The notes: generated by a model from the letters alone, not told the origin. Counted from the stretch's first letter, positions 36,151-45,493 are shown. The stretch: DNA of 64,000 bases from Nonomuraea wenchangensis (GCF_900111685.1 NZ_FOHX01000004.1:377576-441575); one strand, 5' to 3'. Numbers and translations are program-made.

Positions 36151-38118
36151 GTGACCGCGCTCCCGCGTACCCTCCTGGCGGCGCTCACCGCCGCACTCGT
36201 CACCCTCGCCACCCTCGTCGTGCCCGTCCCCGCCGCCGTCCCCGCCGCCGCGGCGGCCGCCTGCCAGACCGACCCGGCCACCCCGAAGCGCCAGCTCAGG
36301 GCCATGTGGATCTCCTCCGTCGCGAACATCGACTGGCCCAGCCGCACCGGCCTCACCGCCTCCGCCCAGCAGGCAGAGTTCCGCGCCTGGCTGGACCTGG
36401 CCGTGGCCAAGCGCATGAACGCCGTCGTCGTGCAGATCAGGCCGACGGCCGACGCGTTCTGGCCCTCGTCGTACGAGCCGTGGTCGCAATGGCTGACCGG
36501 CACCCAGGGCGGCAACCCCGGCTACGACCCGCTGGCGTTCATGGTCAGCGAGGCCCACGCCCGGAACCTGGAGTTCCACGCCTGGTTCAACCCGTACCGG
36601 ATCGCCAACCATGACGACCCTGCCAAGCTGGTCTCCACGCACCCCGCACGGAAGAACCCCTCCTGGCGGTTCGCCTACGGCGGCAAGCTCTACTACAACC
36701 CGGGCATCCCGGCGGTCCGCGCCTTCATCGAGGACGCCATCATGGACGCGGTCTCGAAGTACGACGTGGACGGCGTGCACCTCGACGACTACTTCTACCC
36801 CTATCCGGTGAGCGGCGAGTCGATCCCCGACTCGGCCACGTACAGCCAGTACGGCGGCTCCTTCGGCAACGTCGCCGACTGGCGGCGGGAGAACGTCAAC
36901 CTCCTGATCCGCGAGCTCGACCAGCGCATCCACGCCGCCAAGCCGCACGTCTCCTTCGGCATCAGCCCGTTCGGGATCTGGCGCAACTCCGGCACCGACC
37001 CGCTCGGCTCGCGCACCTCCGGCCTCCAGTCCTACGACGCGATCTACGCCGACAGCCGCACCTGGGTCAAGCAGGGCTGGGTGGACTACATCTCCCCGCA
37101 GATCTACTGGCACCTCGGCTTCTCCACGGCCGCCTACGAGGTGCTGACCGCCTGGTGGTCCGACGTCGTCAGGGGCACCGGCGTGCAGCTCGTCGTCGGC
37201 CAGGCCGCCTACCGCGCCGGCGCCTCCGGCCAGGAGGCCGCCTGGCAGGACCCGGCGGAGCTGAGCGACCACCTGAACGACAACAGGCAGCACCCCGAGA
37301 TCGTCGGCGACATCTACTTCAGCGCCAAGGACGTCAAGGCCGACCGGATCGGCGCGATCACCCGCCTGGTCAACGCCCACTACACCAGGCCCGCCCTGCT
37401 GCCCGTCCGGGGCAGCGCCGCCGCCCCCGCCGCGCCGGTCATCACCGCGGCGACCCAGGGCAGCGGCGGCGTCCAGCTCACCTGGACCGGCTCCGGCACC
37501 GCGTACGCGGTCTACCGCGTCGCCGGCACCCCGTCCGCCGCCGACCCGTGCTTCTTCGCCGACGCCCGCAACCTCGTCGGCACGACCAGGGCCAAGACGT
37601 TCACCGACACCACGGCGAGCGGCACGAACACCTACTACGTGACCGCGCTCACCCGTACGCACCAGGAGAGCGCGCCCAGCGCGGGCCGGACCGCCGGCTC
37701 CTCGGGAGGCGCGTTCAGCGTGATCCTGGACAACGCCGCCGCCGGCTTCACCGCCAGCGCCAACTGGGGCACCTCCGCCTACTCCACCCAGCTCTACGGC
37801 GCCGACTACCGCTTCGCCGACCCGGTCGCGGCCAGCGACCCGGCCTGGTACGCGGCCACCATCCCCAGCGCGGGCAGCTACCGCGTGGAGGTGTGGTATC
37901 CGGCGAACGCCGGCTACAACAGCGCCACGCCGTTCATCGTGGCCGCCTCCGGAGGCAACCAGACGGTCACCGTGGACCAGCGGTCGGGCGGCGGGGCCTG
38001 GCGGGTGCTGGGGACGTACACGCTGAACGCGGGCACGTACAACGTGGTCGGCGTGAGCCGATGGACCTCGGCCACCGGCTACGTGATCGCCGACGCCGTC
38101 CGCATCACCAAGGTGTGA
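36151..38118 (+). CDS. GH10-like (DUF187/GHL10) secreted glycosidase
   Basis: About 655 residues. A signal peptide is followed by a GHL10 domain (about 40-370): RAMWISSVANIDWPSR, VVQIRPTADAFWPS, DGVHLDDYFYPYP (the conserved Asp pair expected to be catalytic) and VDYISPQIYWHLGF. An FN3-like segment (about 415-515) and a C-terminal golvesin-type domain (about 520-655) follow; the latter is closely similar to the C-terminus of the divergent amidase. The family removes peptide-free or N-acetylglucosamine-containing glycan from peptidoglycan-type substrates in some bacteria. The start is uncertain: GTG 36151 is chosen for the signal peptide; a TTG at 36115 is also open. Confidence 0.85.
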   Translation: MTALPRTLLAALTAALVTLATLVVPVPAAVPAAAAAACQTDPATPKRQLRAMWISSVANIDWPSRTGLTASAQQAEFRAWLDLAVAKRMNAVVVQIRPTADAFWPSSYEPWSQWLTGTQGGNPGYDPLAFMVSEAHARNLEFHAWFNPYRIANHDDPAKLVSTHPARKNPSWRFAYGGKLYYNPGIPAVRAFIEDAIMDAVSKYDVDGVHLDDYFYPYPVSGESIPDSATYSQYGGSFGNVADWRRENVNLLIRELDQRIHAAKPHVSFGISPFGIWRNSGTDPLGSRTSGLQSYDAIYADSRTWVKQGWVDYISPQIYWHLGFSTAAYEVLTAWWSDVVRGTGVQLVVGQAAYRAGASGQEAAWQDPAELSDHLNDNRQHPEIVGDIYFSAKDVKADRIGAITRLVNAHYTRPALLPVRGSAAAPAAPVITAATQGSGGVQLTWTGSGTAYAVYRVAGTPSAADPCFFADARNLVGTTRAKTFTDTTASGTNTYYVTALTRTHQESAPSAGRTAGSSGGAFSVILDNAAAGFTASANWGTSAYSTQLYGADYRFADPVAASDPAWYAATIPSAGSYRVEVWYPANAGYNSATPFIVAASGGNQTVTVDQRSGGGAWRVLGTYTLNAGTYNVVGVSRWTSATGYVIADAVRITKV

Positions 38119-38160
38119 GTGACGCTGGGCAGGTGCCGTCCGTGCTCGTACGATGAGCCG

Positions 38161-39249
38161 GTGGACGGTGCCCGCCCGCGGCTCGCCGATGCGGTCGCGG
38201 TCCTCGTCGCGGCGGGCCTGACGCTGGCGGCCTACCCCAGGGGGCCGTTCCTGCCGCTCCTCCTCGCCGCCACGGTGCCGCTGCTGTGGATGCGGCGCGC
38301 GCCGCTGACCGTCGCCTGGATCAGCGCGGCCACCGCGGCCGCGCTGCCCGTGCTCTGCGCGCTGGCGCCGGCCGCGGTGCCGCCGCTGGCCGACCTGCCG
38401 GTGTGGCCGCCGGCGGGCCCGTTCGCGGTGTACGCGGCCATGGCCTTCGCCGCCGAACCTGACCGCGCCACCCGGCGGTGGCTGCCCGTGCTCGCCCTCG
38501 CCCTCGCCGTGCTGCTGCCCGCCGAATGGCCGGGCGCGGCCTTCCTCGTCCTGCGCACCGAGGTCGTGCTCGCCCTCGCCGTCCTGTACGGCCTGTACGC
38601 CGAGACGGGCGCCCGGCTGCGGCGCGCGCTGGAGGAGCGGGCCGAGCGGGTGGAGCGCGAGCGGCTGGCCGGCGAGATGCACGACGTCGTCACCCACCGG
38701 GTCAGCCGCATGGTCCTGCGCGCCGGCACCCTGGCCGACCAGGCGGCCGACGAGCGCGCCAGGGCCGCCGCCGAGGAGCTGCGGGCGACCGGCCGGGCGG
38801 CGCTGGACGAGCTGCGGCACATGAGCGTGCTGCTGCGGCGCGGCACCGGGGAGGGCTTCGACCTGGGGCTGCCGCTGCCCGATCTGCGGTCGCTGGTGTC
38901 GGAGTCGGCCTTTCGCGGCGTTCCCGTGGAGCTGGTGGTGAGCGGCGTGCCGGTGCCCGTGCCGGGGGCGGTGGGGCGGACTGCGTACCGGGTGGTGCAG
39001 GAGGCGCTGGCCAACGTGCGCGAGCACGCGCCGGGCACGGACGCCCGCGTGGAGGTGCGCTACCTGCCGGGGGTGGTGCGGGTCAGCGTGCGCAACACCC
39101 GGCCGGAGGAGGCGTTCGCGCCGCCCGGCCTGGGCGGCGAGGGGCTGAACGAGGTGAGCCAGTGGGTGGAGCTGGCGGGCGGCACGCTCAAGGCCGGGCC
39201 GGTGGAGGACGGCGGCTTCCTGGTCACCGCCATCCTCCCGACCAACTGA
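38161..39249 (+). CDS. NarL-family sensor histidine kinase, orphan
   Basis: About 362 residues. Four to five membrane segments in the first 145 residues, then HisKA_3 with the phosphoacceptor His in ERLAGEMHDVVTHR, and a HATPase domain with the N box QEALANVREHAP and a short G motif (GLGGEGL). Such kinases normally pair with a LuxR-type response regulator, and none is adjacent. A TACGAT -10 box at 38149-38154 sits 6 nt before the GTG, so the transcript appears leaderless and starts independently of the upstream glycosidase. Confidence 0.85.
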   Translation: MDGARPRLADAVAVLVAAGLTLAAYPRGPFLPLLLAATVPLLWMRRAPLTVAWISAATAAALPVLCALAPAAVPPLADLPVWPPAGPFAVYAAMAFAAEPDRATRRWLPVLALALAVLLPAEWPGAAFLVLRTEVVLALAVLYGLYAETGARLRRALEERAERVERERLAGEMHDVVTHRVSRMVLRAGTLADQAADERARAAAEELRATGRAALDELRHMSVLLRRGTGEGFDLGLPLPDLRSLVSESAFRGVPVELVVSGVPVPVPGAVGRTAYRVVQEALANVREHAPGTDARVEVRYLPGVVRVSVRNTRPEEAFAPPGLGGEGLNEVSQWVELAGGTLKAGPVEDGGFLVTAILPTN

Positions 39250-39264
39250 CAGGACCCCGGGAGC

Positions 39265-39642
39265 TCAGCTCCACTCGCCGAGCATGGCCTCCATGCGGGC
39301 CTCGGCCTCGGCGGGGTCGTAGCCGGGCAGCGCCTCGCGCATGAGGTCGTGGGTCTGGCGCTGGGCGTCCGCGCACGCCTCGCGCACGGCGGCCAGCGTC
39401 TCCTCGGCCAGGTCGCGGCTCGGCAGGCGGGTGGCGCGGGGGCCGTAGGCGATCTTGAGCACCCGGCCGTTCGCGTCGACCCGCGCCTCGACCTGCCCCG
39501 AGCGCGACCTGCCCGCGCCCACGATCCGGTCGAGGTCCTCCTGGGCGCTCTCCAGCCAGGCCAGCATCCGCTCGCCCGCGCGGCCGGCCTCGTCGAGGTC
39601 GCGCTCCTTGATGTCGGCGGGGTCGTACCGGTGCTCGAACAC
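39265..39642 (-). CDS. YbaB/EbfC-like protein
   Basis: About 125 residues. Resembles the YbaB/EbfC DNA-binding family (short central GQVEARVDANGRVLKIAYGP strand pair flanked by helices). It has AGGAGG 7 bp before its GTG. Actinomycete YbaB-like proteins commonly sit beside WXG100/type VII secreted toxin genes, as here. Follows a second YbaB-like gene by 11 bp. Confidence 0.75.
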   Translation of the reverse strand: MFEHRYDPADIKERDLDEAGRAGERMLAWLESAQEDLDRIVGAGRSRSGQVEARVDANGRVLKIAYGPRATRLPSRDLAEETLAAVREACADAQRQTHDLMREALPGYDPAEAEARMEAMLGEWS

Positions 39643-39653
39643 GAGTGGCCTCC

Positions 39654-40040
39654 TCAGAGCAGGTCGCGGGCCACCTGCTCCACCCGATCGCGGACGAAGG
39701 ACTCGTCCAGCGGCTCGGGCAGGGTCGCGGCCCCGGCGACCTTGTCGGCGATCTCCTTGGCCCTGCGCTCGGCGTCGTCCTGGGCCGCGCGCAGCACCGC
39801 CGTCACCTCCCGGCTGAGCGCCGCCTCGCCGAGCCGCAGGGCTCGGGGGTCGAGGCGCAGGCCGGTGAGCTCGCCGTGGCCGGTGGCGACGGCCTCCACC
39901 AGCCCGTCCTTGCTCTGGGCACGGCCCTCGACCTGCCCGATGGCGGCACGGGCGGCCTGGAGGTCGCGCATGACCTGCCGGGCCCGTTCGTAGTAGTCGG
40001 CCAGGTAGCGGGCGTCGTCCTCGGGCGCGGGGGACGGCAT
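39654..40040 (-). CDS. YbaB/EbfC-like protein
   Basis: About 128 residues, related in fold to the next gene: helix, central strands GHGELTGLRLDPRALRL, then a long C-terminal helix region. ATG with AGGAGG upstream. Divergent from the WXG100-like gene with 143 bp between. Probable partner of the secreted-toxin genes; in related actinomycetes similar pairs accompany type VII substrates, with unclear roles. Confidence 0.75.
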   Translation of the reverse strand: MPSPAPEDDARYLADYYERARQVMRDLQAARAAIGQVEGRAQSKDGLVEAVATGHGELTGLRLDPRALRLGEAALSREVTAVLRAAQDDAERRAKEIADKVAGAATLPEPLDESFVRDRVEQVARDLL

Positions 40041-40183
40041 GTGACCTCCTCCGACATGACGGACAGCTGAACAACGAAGGCACAGTCTAGACGGACCCGA
40101 TCCGGTAGATGTCCGCCAGATCACAAGATCATGACTGGAAAGTGTCGTCGGAAGTGACAGAAGGGCTTATATCGTCATTCGCC

Positions 40184-40504
40184 ATGACGGATGTTGAGAT
40201 CGCCTTCGGCGCGGTGGAACGGGAGGCCGCGCGTGTCAGGGCCCACGGCGAGGACTACGGAGCCGTGCTCACCCCGATGCACGCGCGGGGCGACGGCGTG
40301 TCGTCCTGGGGGGACGACGGTCTGTTCTCCGTGTTCACCAGCTTCTACACCGAGTGCCGCCAGACCTCGATGGCCGCGCTGGGCGGCCTGCACGCGATGC
40401 TCGTCAGGACCGGCGACGGCCTGCACGACACCGCCAGGAACAGCCGCGACGCCGAGACGGCCAACACCGAGGTCGCCGGGGACGTGGGTGCCACATGGGT
40501 GTGA
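40184..40504 (+). CDS. WXG100/EspC-like small secreted-protein candidate
   Basis: About 106 residues, predicted all-helical, with a central SSWGDDGLFSVF turn that could be the WXG-type bend. No signal peptide, as expected for type VII secretion substrates. It precedes the toxin candidate and overlaps it by 10 bp, like WXG100 partners of LXG/polymorphic toxins. A TATATC box lies upstream; the transcript may be leaderless. Family assignment is by size, helix pattern and context. Confidence 0.6.
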   Translation: MTDVEIAFGAVEREAARVRAHGEDYGAVLTPMHARGDGVSSWGDDGLFSVFTSFYTECRQTSMAALGGLHAMLVRTGDGLHDTARNSRDAETANTEVAGDVGATWV

Positions 40505-41439
40505 TCCTGCCGCCGGCGGCGGCCTCGATGATGGCGATGCTCGGCCCCTGGCCCAACATCGACGAGGACGACATGGGGCGGGAGAGCGTGGCCGTGCGCA
40601 CCGCCCACAACGCAGCCCTGCCCGCGGCGGGCCAGGTCGATGCGGGCGTGCAGGGCGTGCAGCAGGTCCACAAGGGTGAGTCCGCCACCCACCTGCAGTC
40701 CTTCTGGGACCAGAACGGCGGGCAGAGCGGCCACCTTGCCCAGGCCGACGCCGCCCTCCGGTCGATGCCCCGGGTGATCGACGGCGGCGCGTCCGTCGTG
40801 TCGGCCGTGAAGGTGGCGGCGGGCACGCAGGCCGTGTTCGCCGCCGTGGACGTGGCCAAGCTGCTGGCCTTCGGGGGCGCGGTCGGCGCGACGTACGCGA
40901 CGGCCCGCGTGCTCGCCGGGCGCAAGGCGGTCGGCGGGATCCTGCGCCAGGGCGCCGAGGGCACCGGCAAGGTCCTCGCCCCGCTGATGCGGCGCAAGGT
41001 CACCGAGCCGATGCGCCGCGTCCTCGACACCATGAAGCTCCCGCGCGGGCCGATGGGCTCGCCGGCACTCGCCGGCGGCCCGCGCGGGGTCGTCCCCATG
41101 CGCCCCGTGGGCCTGCGCAACCCGTCCGGGCCCCGGTCCGTACGGGACGGCATCGCGCAGATGGGCCGCAGGAACAACCGGGGCAACAGCGGCGGCCGAG
41201 GCGGCGGCGGAGGCGGCGGACGGGGCCGCAGGGACGAGACCGGTAAGTTCCATGGTGCGATCCCGCAGAGCACCAGGGGCATGAGCGAGGCCGAGAAGAA
41301 GAAGCTGAAGGACGACCTGGAGAAGAGCATCGCGAAACGGAAGGCGGAGGAGCAGCGACTGGGCTACGAAGTCGGCCACGCGGAGCGGATCCAACGGGAA
41401 GAAGGGGCTCTGCGGCGGCTCTTCGGAAGGAACAAGTAG
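40495..41439 (+). CDS. Polymorphic-toxin-like protein
   Basis: About 314 residues. The N-terminal region (1-130) is helical and WXG/LXG-like (SFWDQNGGQSGHLAQADAAL) and is followed by an Ala-rich possible membrane-inserting segment (about 115-150), an Arg/Gly-rich disordered middle (about 165-245, long Gly run) and a charged helical C-terminal domain (about 250-314) with KFHGAIPQSTRG and HAERIQREEGALRRLF. This layout (secretion head, flexible neck, small C-terminal domain) is typical of polymorphic toxins. The C-terminal activity is not recognised. The HEAT-repeat protein next door would be its immunity protein. Confidence 0.6.
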   Translation: MGVILPPAAASMMAMLGPWPNIDEDDMGRESVAVRTAHNAALPAAGQVDAGVQGVQQVHKGESATHLQSFWDQNGGQSGHLAQADAALRSMPRVIDGGASVVSAVKVAAGTQAVFAAVDVAKLLAFGGAVGATYATARVLAGRKAVGGILRQGAEGTGKVLAPLMRRKVTEPMRRVLDTMKLPRGPMGSPALAGGPRGVVPMRPVGLRNPSGPRSVRDGIAQMGRRNNRGNSGGRGGGGGGGRGRRDETGKFHGAIPQSTRGMSEAEKKKLKDDLEKSIAKRKAEEQRLGYEVGHAERIQREEGALRRLFGRNK

Positions 41440-41442
41440 CGC

Positions 41443-42111
41443 ATGCAAACACAGACAGGCGACGACCTGATGGCACGCGTCCTCGCCCACGCGAACGACG
41501 ACGACGTCCTCGGCTCGGCGGCCAACGACCTGCTGGAGGAGGTGTTCGCCGGCTATCCGGTGGACAACCTGCGCCGGCTGCTGCGCAGCGACCACGAGAA
41601 GATCGTGCGCACGGGCGCCTGGCTGCTGTCGGAGCTGGGTGAGCTCGCCGCGCCGCTGGCCGACGAGCTGCCCGCCCTGCTCGCCAGCCCGCTGCGCCAG
41701 GTGCGCTTCTTCGCGGTCGAGGCCGTGCTGAACGCCGGTGACGCCGACGGCCCGCTCGCCGCCCGGGCGCTCGCCCTGGTCCGCGACGGCGACGACGCCG
41801 TGCGCTGGAAGGTCCTCTCCTTCCTGTCCGCGGCCGAGACCGAGCAGCTCGCGGCCGGCGCGGAGGCCCTGGAGGACGCCGAGCTCAAGGGGCTGACCGA
41901 GTGGCTGGTACGCCTCGACAGCGAGGAGGTCGACCCGCGCGAGGTCGTCGCCCGGCTGGAGGGCGGCGACCGCACGGCCCGGATGTTCGCCGCGGCCGCC
42001 GCCGCCCGCCTGTCCGACGAGGATGACACCAACCTGCTCGCGCACGCGGCCACCGCCGAGGACGAGGAGATCCGCTCGTTCGCCCTGGAGCAGCTCGACG
42101 ATCTCCAGTGA
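41443..42111 (+). CDS. HEAT-repeat protein, candidate immunity protein
   Basis: About 222 residues, acidic, made of HEAT-like helical repeats (HEKIVRTGAWLLSELGELAAPLADELPALL-type units; LRQVRFFAVEAVLNAGD; DAVRWKVLSFLSA). Starts 3 bp after the toxin candidate stop. Acidic HEAT-repeat proteins are often immunity partners of basic polymorphic toxins; the neighbour is strongly basic. No enzyme motif. Convergent with the PLP lyase gene. Confidence 0.65.
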   Translation: MQTQTGDDLMARVLAHANDDDVLGSAANDLLEEVFAGYPVDNLRRLLRSDHEKIVRTGAWLLSELGELAAPLADELPALLASPLRQVRFFAVEAVLNAGDADGPLAARALALVRDGDDAVRWKVLSFLSAAETEQLAAGAEALEDAELKGLTEWLVRLDSEEVDPREVVARLEGGDRTARMFAAAAAARLSDEDDTNLLAHAATAEDEEIRSFALEQLDDLQ

Positions 42112-42114
42112 CCG

Positions 42115-43539
42115 TCAGCCCGTGCCGTAGAGGACCGACAGGAAGCGCACCAGCACGGCCTCGCGGCTGCTCGCGGGCAGGGCGTCCAGCACGGTGTTGA
42201 CCACCGCCATCTCAGGCCGGCCGGCGCCCGGCCGCAGGTCGGCGCCGACCGAGGCGGCCAGCTCGGCGAAGGAGGCGTCGTCGAGCGCGTCGAGGTCCAG
42301 CCCGGCCACCAGCTCGACCAGGCCTTCCGGCAGCTCGACGGGGCCGCGCTCGCGGGCGGCGGCGGCCGACTCGGCGATCACCTTGAGCATGGCGTCCACC
42401 CCGGCCAGCGTCACGCCGGTGACGGTGATGTGCAGGTTGGCCGGGATGCCCGCGTACGAGAGCTGCGGCTGCAGGAACCAGCCCCGTGCGCGGGCCTCGT
42501 CGGCCAGCACGAACACGTCCACCCCGTCGCCGGCGAAGGCCACGAGCGACGACTCCGGCTCGCCCAGCGGACGCAGCCCGGGAATCTGCGCGATGCCCTC
42601 GCGCAGCCGCTTGGCCGCCTCCAGCGTGGCGCGGCCCAGCTCGACGTACCCCTCCCGGCCGAGCGCCTGGAGGGTGGCCCACGCGCCGCCGAGCGGCCCG
42701 GCCGAGCGGGAGCTCTGGACGGTCGCGTTGATGATCGTGTATCCGGGCCAGGCCGCCGAGGCGAAGTACGCCTTGCGGCGCATCGCCGGATCGGCGAACA
42801 GCACGACCGAGGCCCCCTTGGGGGCGTAGCCGAACTTGTGCAGGTCGCAGGAGAGTGACGTGACGCCCGGCACCGACAGGTCGAACGGCGGGATCTCGGC
42901 GCCGGCCGCGCGCAGCCACGGCAGCAGCCAGCCGCCGACGCACGCGTCCACGTGGCACGGCACCCCGGCCGCCGCCGCGACGGCGGCCACCTCCTCGACC
43001 GGGTCGATGACGCCCTGAGGGTAGGACGGCGCGGAGACGACGACGAGGACCGTGTCCTCGGTCATGGCGGCGGCGACGTCCTCCGGCCGCACCCGGTAGG
43101 TCTCCAGGTCCACGGGCACGGCGATCACCTCGACGCCGAGATAGTGGGCGGCCTTGTGGAAGGCGGGGTGGGCGGTGACGGGCACCACCAGGTTGGGCCG
43201 CTCCCGCCCGGCGTGGTCGCGGGCCGCCTTCACCGCCAGCATGATCGACTCGGTGCCGCCGCTGGTGAAGACGCCGTGGCCGCCGCCCAGCTCGTCCGCG
43301 ACCGCGCCGACGACCTGGCGCTCCATCTCGACGATGCTGGGGAAGGCGGTCGGGTCCAGGCAGTTGACCTCCAGCATCTCGAAGTAGGCCCGCGCCGCCG
43401 CGTCGTTGACCTCGGCCCGGCCGGTGTCGTACACGTAGGCGGTCACCTGGCCGCCGCGCACCGGCAGGTCGTCCGCCTTGAGCCGGGCGATCTCGGCCAG
43501 CAGGTCGGCGGTGGCGCGTCCGGTCGGGGGGAGGTTCAC
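42115..43539 (-). CDS. PLP-dependent decarboxylase/sphingosine-phosphate-lyase-like enzyme
   Basis: About 474 residues. A type II PLP-fold enzyme: GVFTSGGTESIMLAVKAAR binds the phosphate, HVDACVGGWLLPWL supplies the PLP Asp and CDLHKFGYAPKG contains the PLP Lys. Pattern and length are those of the glutamate decarboxylase/sphinganine-1-phosphate aldolase group. The GTG start has AAGGAG upstream and overlaps the MFS stop by 4 bp. Coupled to an MFS transporter and TetR regulator, so it probably acts on a substrate that the transporter imports. Confidence 0.85.
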   Translation of the reverse strand: MNLPPTGRATADLLAEIARLKADDLPVRGGQVTAYVYDTGRAEVNDAAARAYFEMLEVNCLDPTAFPSIVEMERQVVGAVADELGGGHGVFTSGGTESIMLAVKAARDHAGRERPNLVVPVTAHPAFHKAAHYLGVEVIAVPVDLETYRVRPEDVAAAMTEDTVLVVVSAPSYPQGVIDPVEEVAAVAAAAGVPCHVDACVGGWLLPWLRAAGAEIPPFDLSVPGVTSLSCDLHKFGYAPKGASVVLFADPAMRRKAYFASAAWPGYTIINATVQSSRSAGPLGGAWATLQALGREGYVELGRATLEAAKRLREGIAQIPGLRPLGEPESSLVAFAGDGVDVFVLADEARARGWFLQPQLSYAGIPANLHITVTGVTLAGVDAMLKVIAESAAAARERGPVELPEGLVELVAGLDLDALDDASFAELAASVGADLRPGAGRPEMAVVNTVLDALPASSREAVLVRFLSVLYGTG

Positions 43540-44867
43540 ACGGGCTCCTTCGCGAGGCGGCCGTACCAGGCCACGAACGGCAGACTGATCAACATGAGCA
43601 GGGCGGGCAGCGCGGTGAAGCCGAGCAGCAGCCCGGTCAGGGCCGCGGGCTCCTGCGCGACGGGGGATCCGGTGGGCGCGCTGACGAACCCCGAGAGCGC
43701 CAGCACGAGCGCGAACAGCCCGGGGCCGAGCGCCAGCCCCGCCGTCTCGCCCGCCGTCCACAGGCCGGTGAACGCGCCCGACTGCGCCTGCCCGGTACGG
43801 GCGGCGTCGGCGTGCACGGTGTCCGGCAGCAGCGACAGCGGCAGCAGTTGCAGGGCCGCGTAGCAGACGCCGGCGAGCGCGGTCAGCGCCAGCGTGGCGG
43901 CCAGCCCACCCCCGGCGACGGCCGGGATCAGCGCCACCGCGACCGCGCAGAACCCGATCGAGGCGGCGAGGTAGCAGCGCACCGCCCCGTGCCGCCGGGC
44001 CAGCCACGCCCATCCGGGCACCGCGAGCATGCTGGGCCCGACCAGGCAGACGAACATCACCGACGTCAGTCCGTAGTCGCCCAGCCGGTACGAGGCCACG
44101 TACGGCGCCCCGGCCAGCATCACCGCCACCGCCAGCGCCTGCGTCACGAACGCGGCGAGCAGCACGAAGAACGGCCGGTTGCCGCGCGCCAGCCGGAAGG
44201 CGGCCACCGGCCCGAGCGGGCGCGGCCCCGGCCGCGACGGCACCCAGCGGGTGCCCAGCGTGGCCGCGACCAGCGCCGCCGCCATGAGCGCGCCGATGAC
44301 GACGCCCATGACGGCGTATCCGGCCCGGCCGCCGCCCGCCAGGTCCACCACGGCCGGGGCCAGGCCGCCCGCGACGAGGATGCCGACGGTCAGGCACACC
44401 ACCCGCCAGGACATGATGCGGGTCCGCGCGCTCTGGGTGCCCGCCATCTCGGCGGGCAGGGCCACGTACGGCACCTGGAAGCAGGCGAACGCGGTGGCCG
44501 CAAGCAGGAACGCGACTCCTGACCAGAGCGCGCCCGGCACGCCGCCGGGGACGGCGAACATGAGCGCGAACGTCACCGGCAGCGCCGCCGCGCCGATCGC
44601 GAGCAGCCGGGTGCGGCGGCCGGTGCGTACGGCCTCGCGGTCGCTGGCCGCGCCGACGAGCGGGTTGAGCAGCACGTCCCAGATCTTGGGCGCGACGAGC
44701 ACGACGCCCGCCACGGCGGCGGGGACGCCCAGCATGTCGGTCAGGTAGTAGAGCAGCAGCAGGCCGGGGACGGCGGAGAAGACGCCGGTGCCGATCGAGC
44801 CGACGCCGTAGCCGAGCAGCCGGCCGCGGCCGAGCGGGCGCTCGACGACGCCTGCGGGGTGCGTCAT
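43536..44867 (-). CDS. MFS transporter, GPH (sugar:cation symporter)-like
   Basis: About 443 residues with 12 predicted membrane helices. Signature of the glycoside-pentoside-hexuronide symporter group: LLLYYLTDMLGVPAA, LVAPKIWDVLLNPLVGAASDR, and FQVPYVALPAEM. Middle gene of a coupled run: ATGA overlap with the TetR stop, GTGA overlap with the lyase start. Confidence 0.85.
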   Translation of the reverse strand: MTHPAGVVERPLGRGRLLGYGVGSIGTGVFSAVPGLLLLYYLTDMLGVPAAVAGVVLVAPKIWDVLLNPLVGAASDREAVRTGRRTRLLAIGAAALPVTFALMFAVPGGVPGALWSGVAFLLAATAFACFQVPYVALPAEMAGTQSARTRIMSWRVVCLTVGILVAGGLAPAVVDLAGGGRAGYAVMGVVIGALMAAALVAATLGTRWVPSRPGPRPLGPVAAFRLARGNRPFFVLLAAFVTQALAVAVMLAGAPYVASYRLGDYGLTSVMFVCLVGPSMLAVPGWAWLARRHGAVRCYLAASIGFCAVAVALIPAVAGGGLAATLALTALAGVCYAALQLLPLSLLPDTVHADAARTGQAQSGAFTGLWTAGETAGLALGPGLFALVLALSGFVSAPTGSPVAQEPAALTGLLLGFTALPALLMLISLPFVAWYGRLAKEPV

Positions 44868-45493
44868 GGGGCGTCGCCGGGGAGGCCGAGGGTGCGGTGC
44901 AGGCTCTGGTGCAGGTGGGCGCGGAAGCGCCGCAGCGCTGCCCGGTCGCCGGCGCCGCGGCGGCGTCCTTCGGCGTCCAGCACGCCGCCCTTGGCGAAGC
45001 CGTGGATGGACCAGATCGCGGACCAGATCGTGTACTCGAGGTCCACGCCGGCGTCGATGACGCCCGCCTCGCGGGCCGGGAGCAGCGCCGCGCCGACGTT
45101 GGCGATCAGCGGCTGGACGTACTCGCGTTCCAGCTCGGTGATGTCGCTGGCGTCGGAGAGCCAGCGGTGCATCCACAGCGCGGGGATCTCGGGGTTGTCG
45201 ACGCAGAAGTCGAGGTAGTCGTCCATGAGCCGGTGGATCGCGACGACGGGGTCGGCGCCGCCGATCCGGGCCATGGCCTGCTCCAGCGCGGTCCGCTCGG
45301 CCAGGTGGGCGCGTTCCATGACCGCGAGGTAGAGCTCGCGCTTGCCGCCGACGTGGTAGTTGACGGTGGCGATGTTGAGTCCGGCGGCCTCGGCGATCTG
45401 GCGGGTGGAGGTGCCGTCGTAGCCGAGGGCCGCGAAGAGCTGCGTGGCGACCTTGACGATCAGGGCGACCTGACCGCCGTCCGCTGGTGTCAT
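44864..45493 (-). CDS. TetR-family regulator of the MFS-lyase operon
   Basis: About 209 residues. N-terminal helix-turn-helix (TQLFAALGYDGTSTRQIAEAAGLNIATVNYHVGGK). First gene of a three-gene operon whose members overlap by 4 bp, so it controls its own operon. The start was taken at the ATG that begins MTPADGG. Confidence 0.88.
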   Translation of the reverse strand: MTPADGGQVALIVKVATQLFAALGYDGTSTRQIAEAAGLNIATVNYHVGGKRELYLAVMERAHLAERTALEQAMARIGGADPVVAIHRLMDDYLDFCVDNPEIPALWMHRWLSDASDITELEREYVQPLIANVGAALLPAREAGVIDAGVDLEYTIWSAIWSIHGFAKGGVLDAEGRRRGAGDRAALRRFRAHLHQSLHRTLGLPGDAP

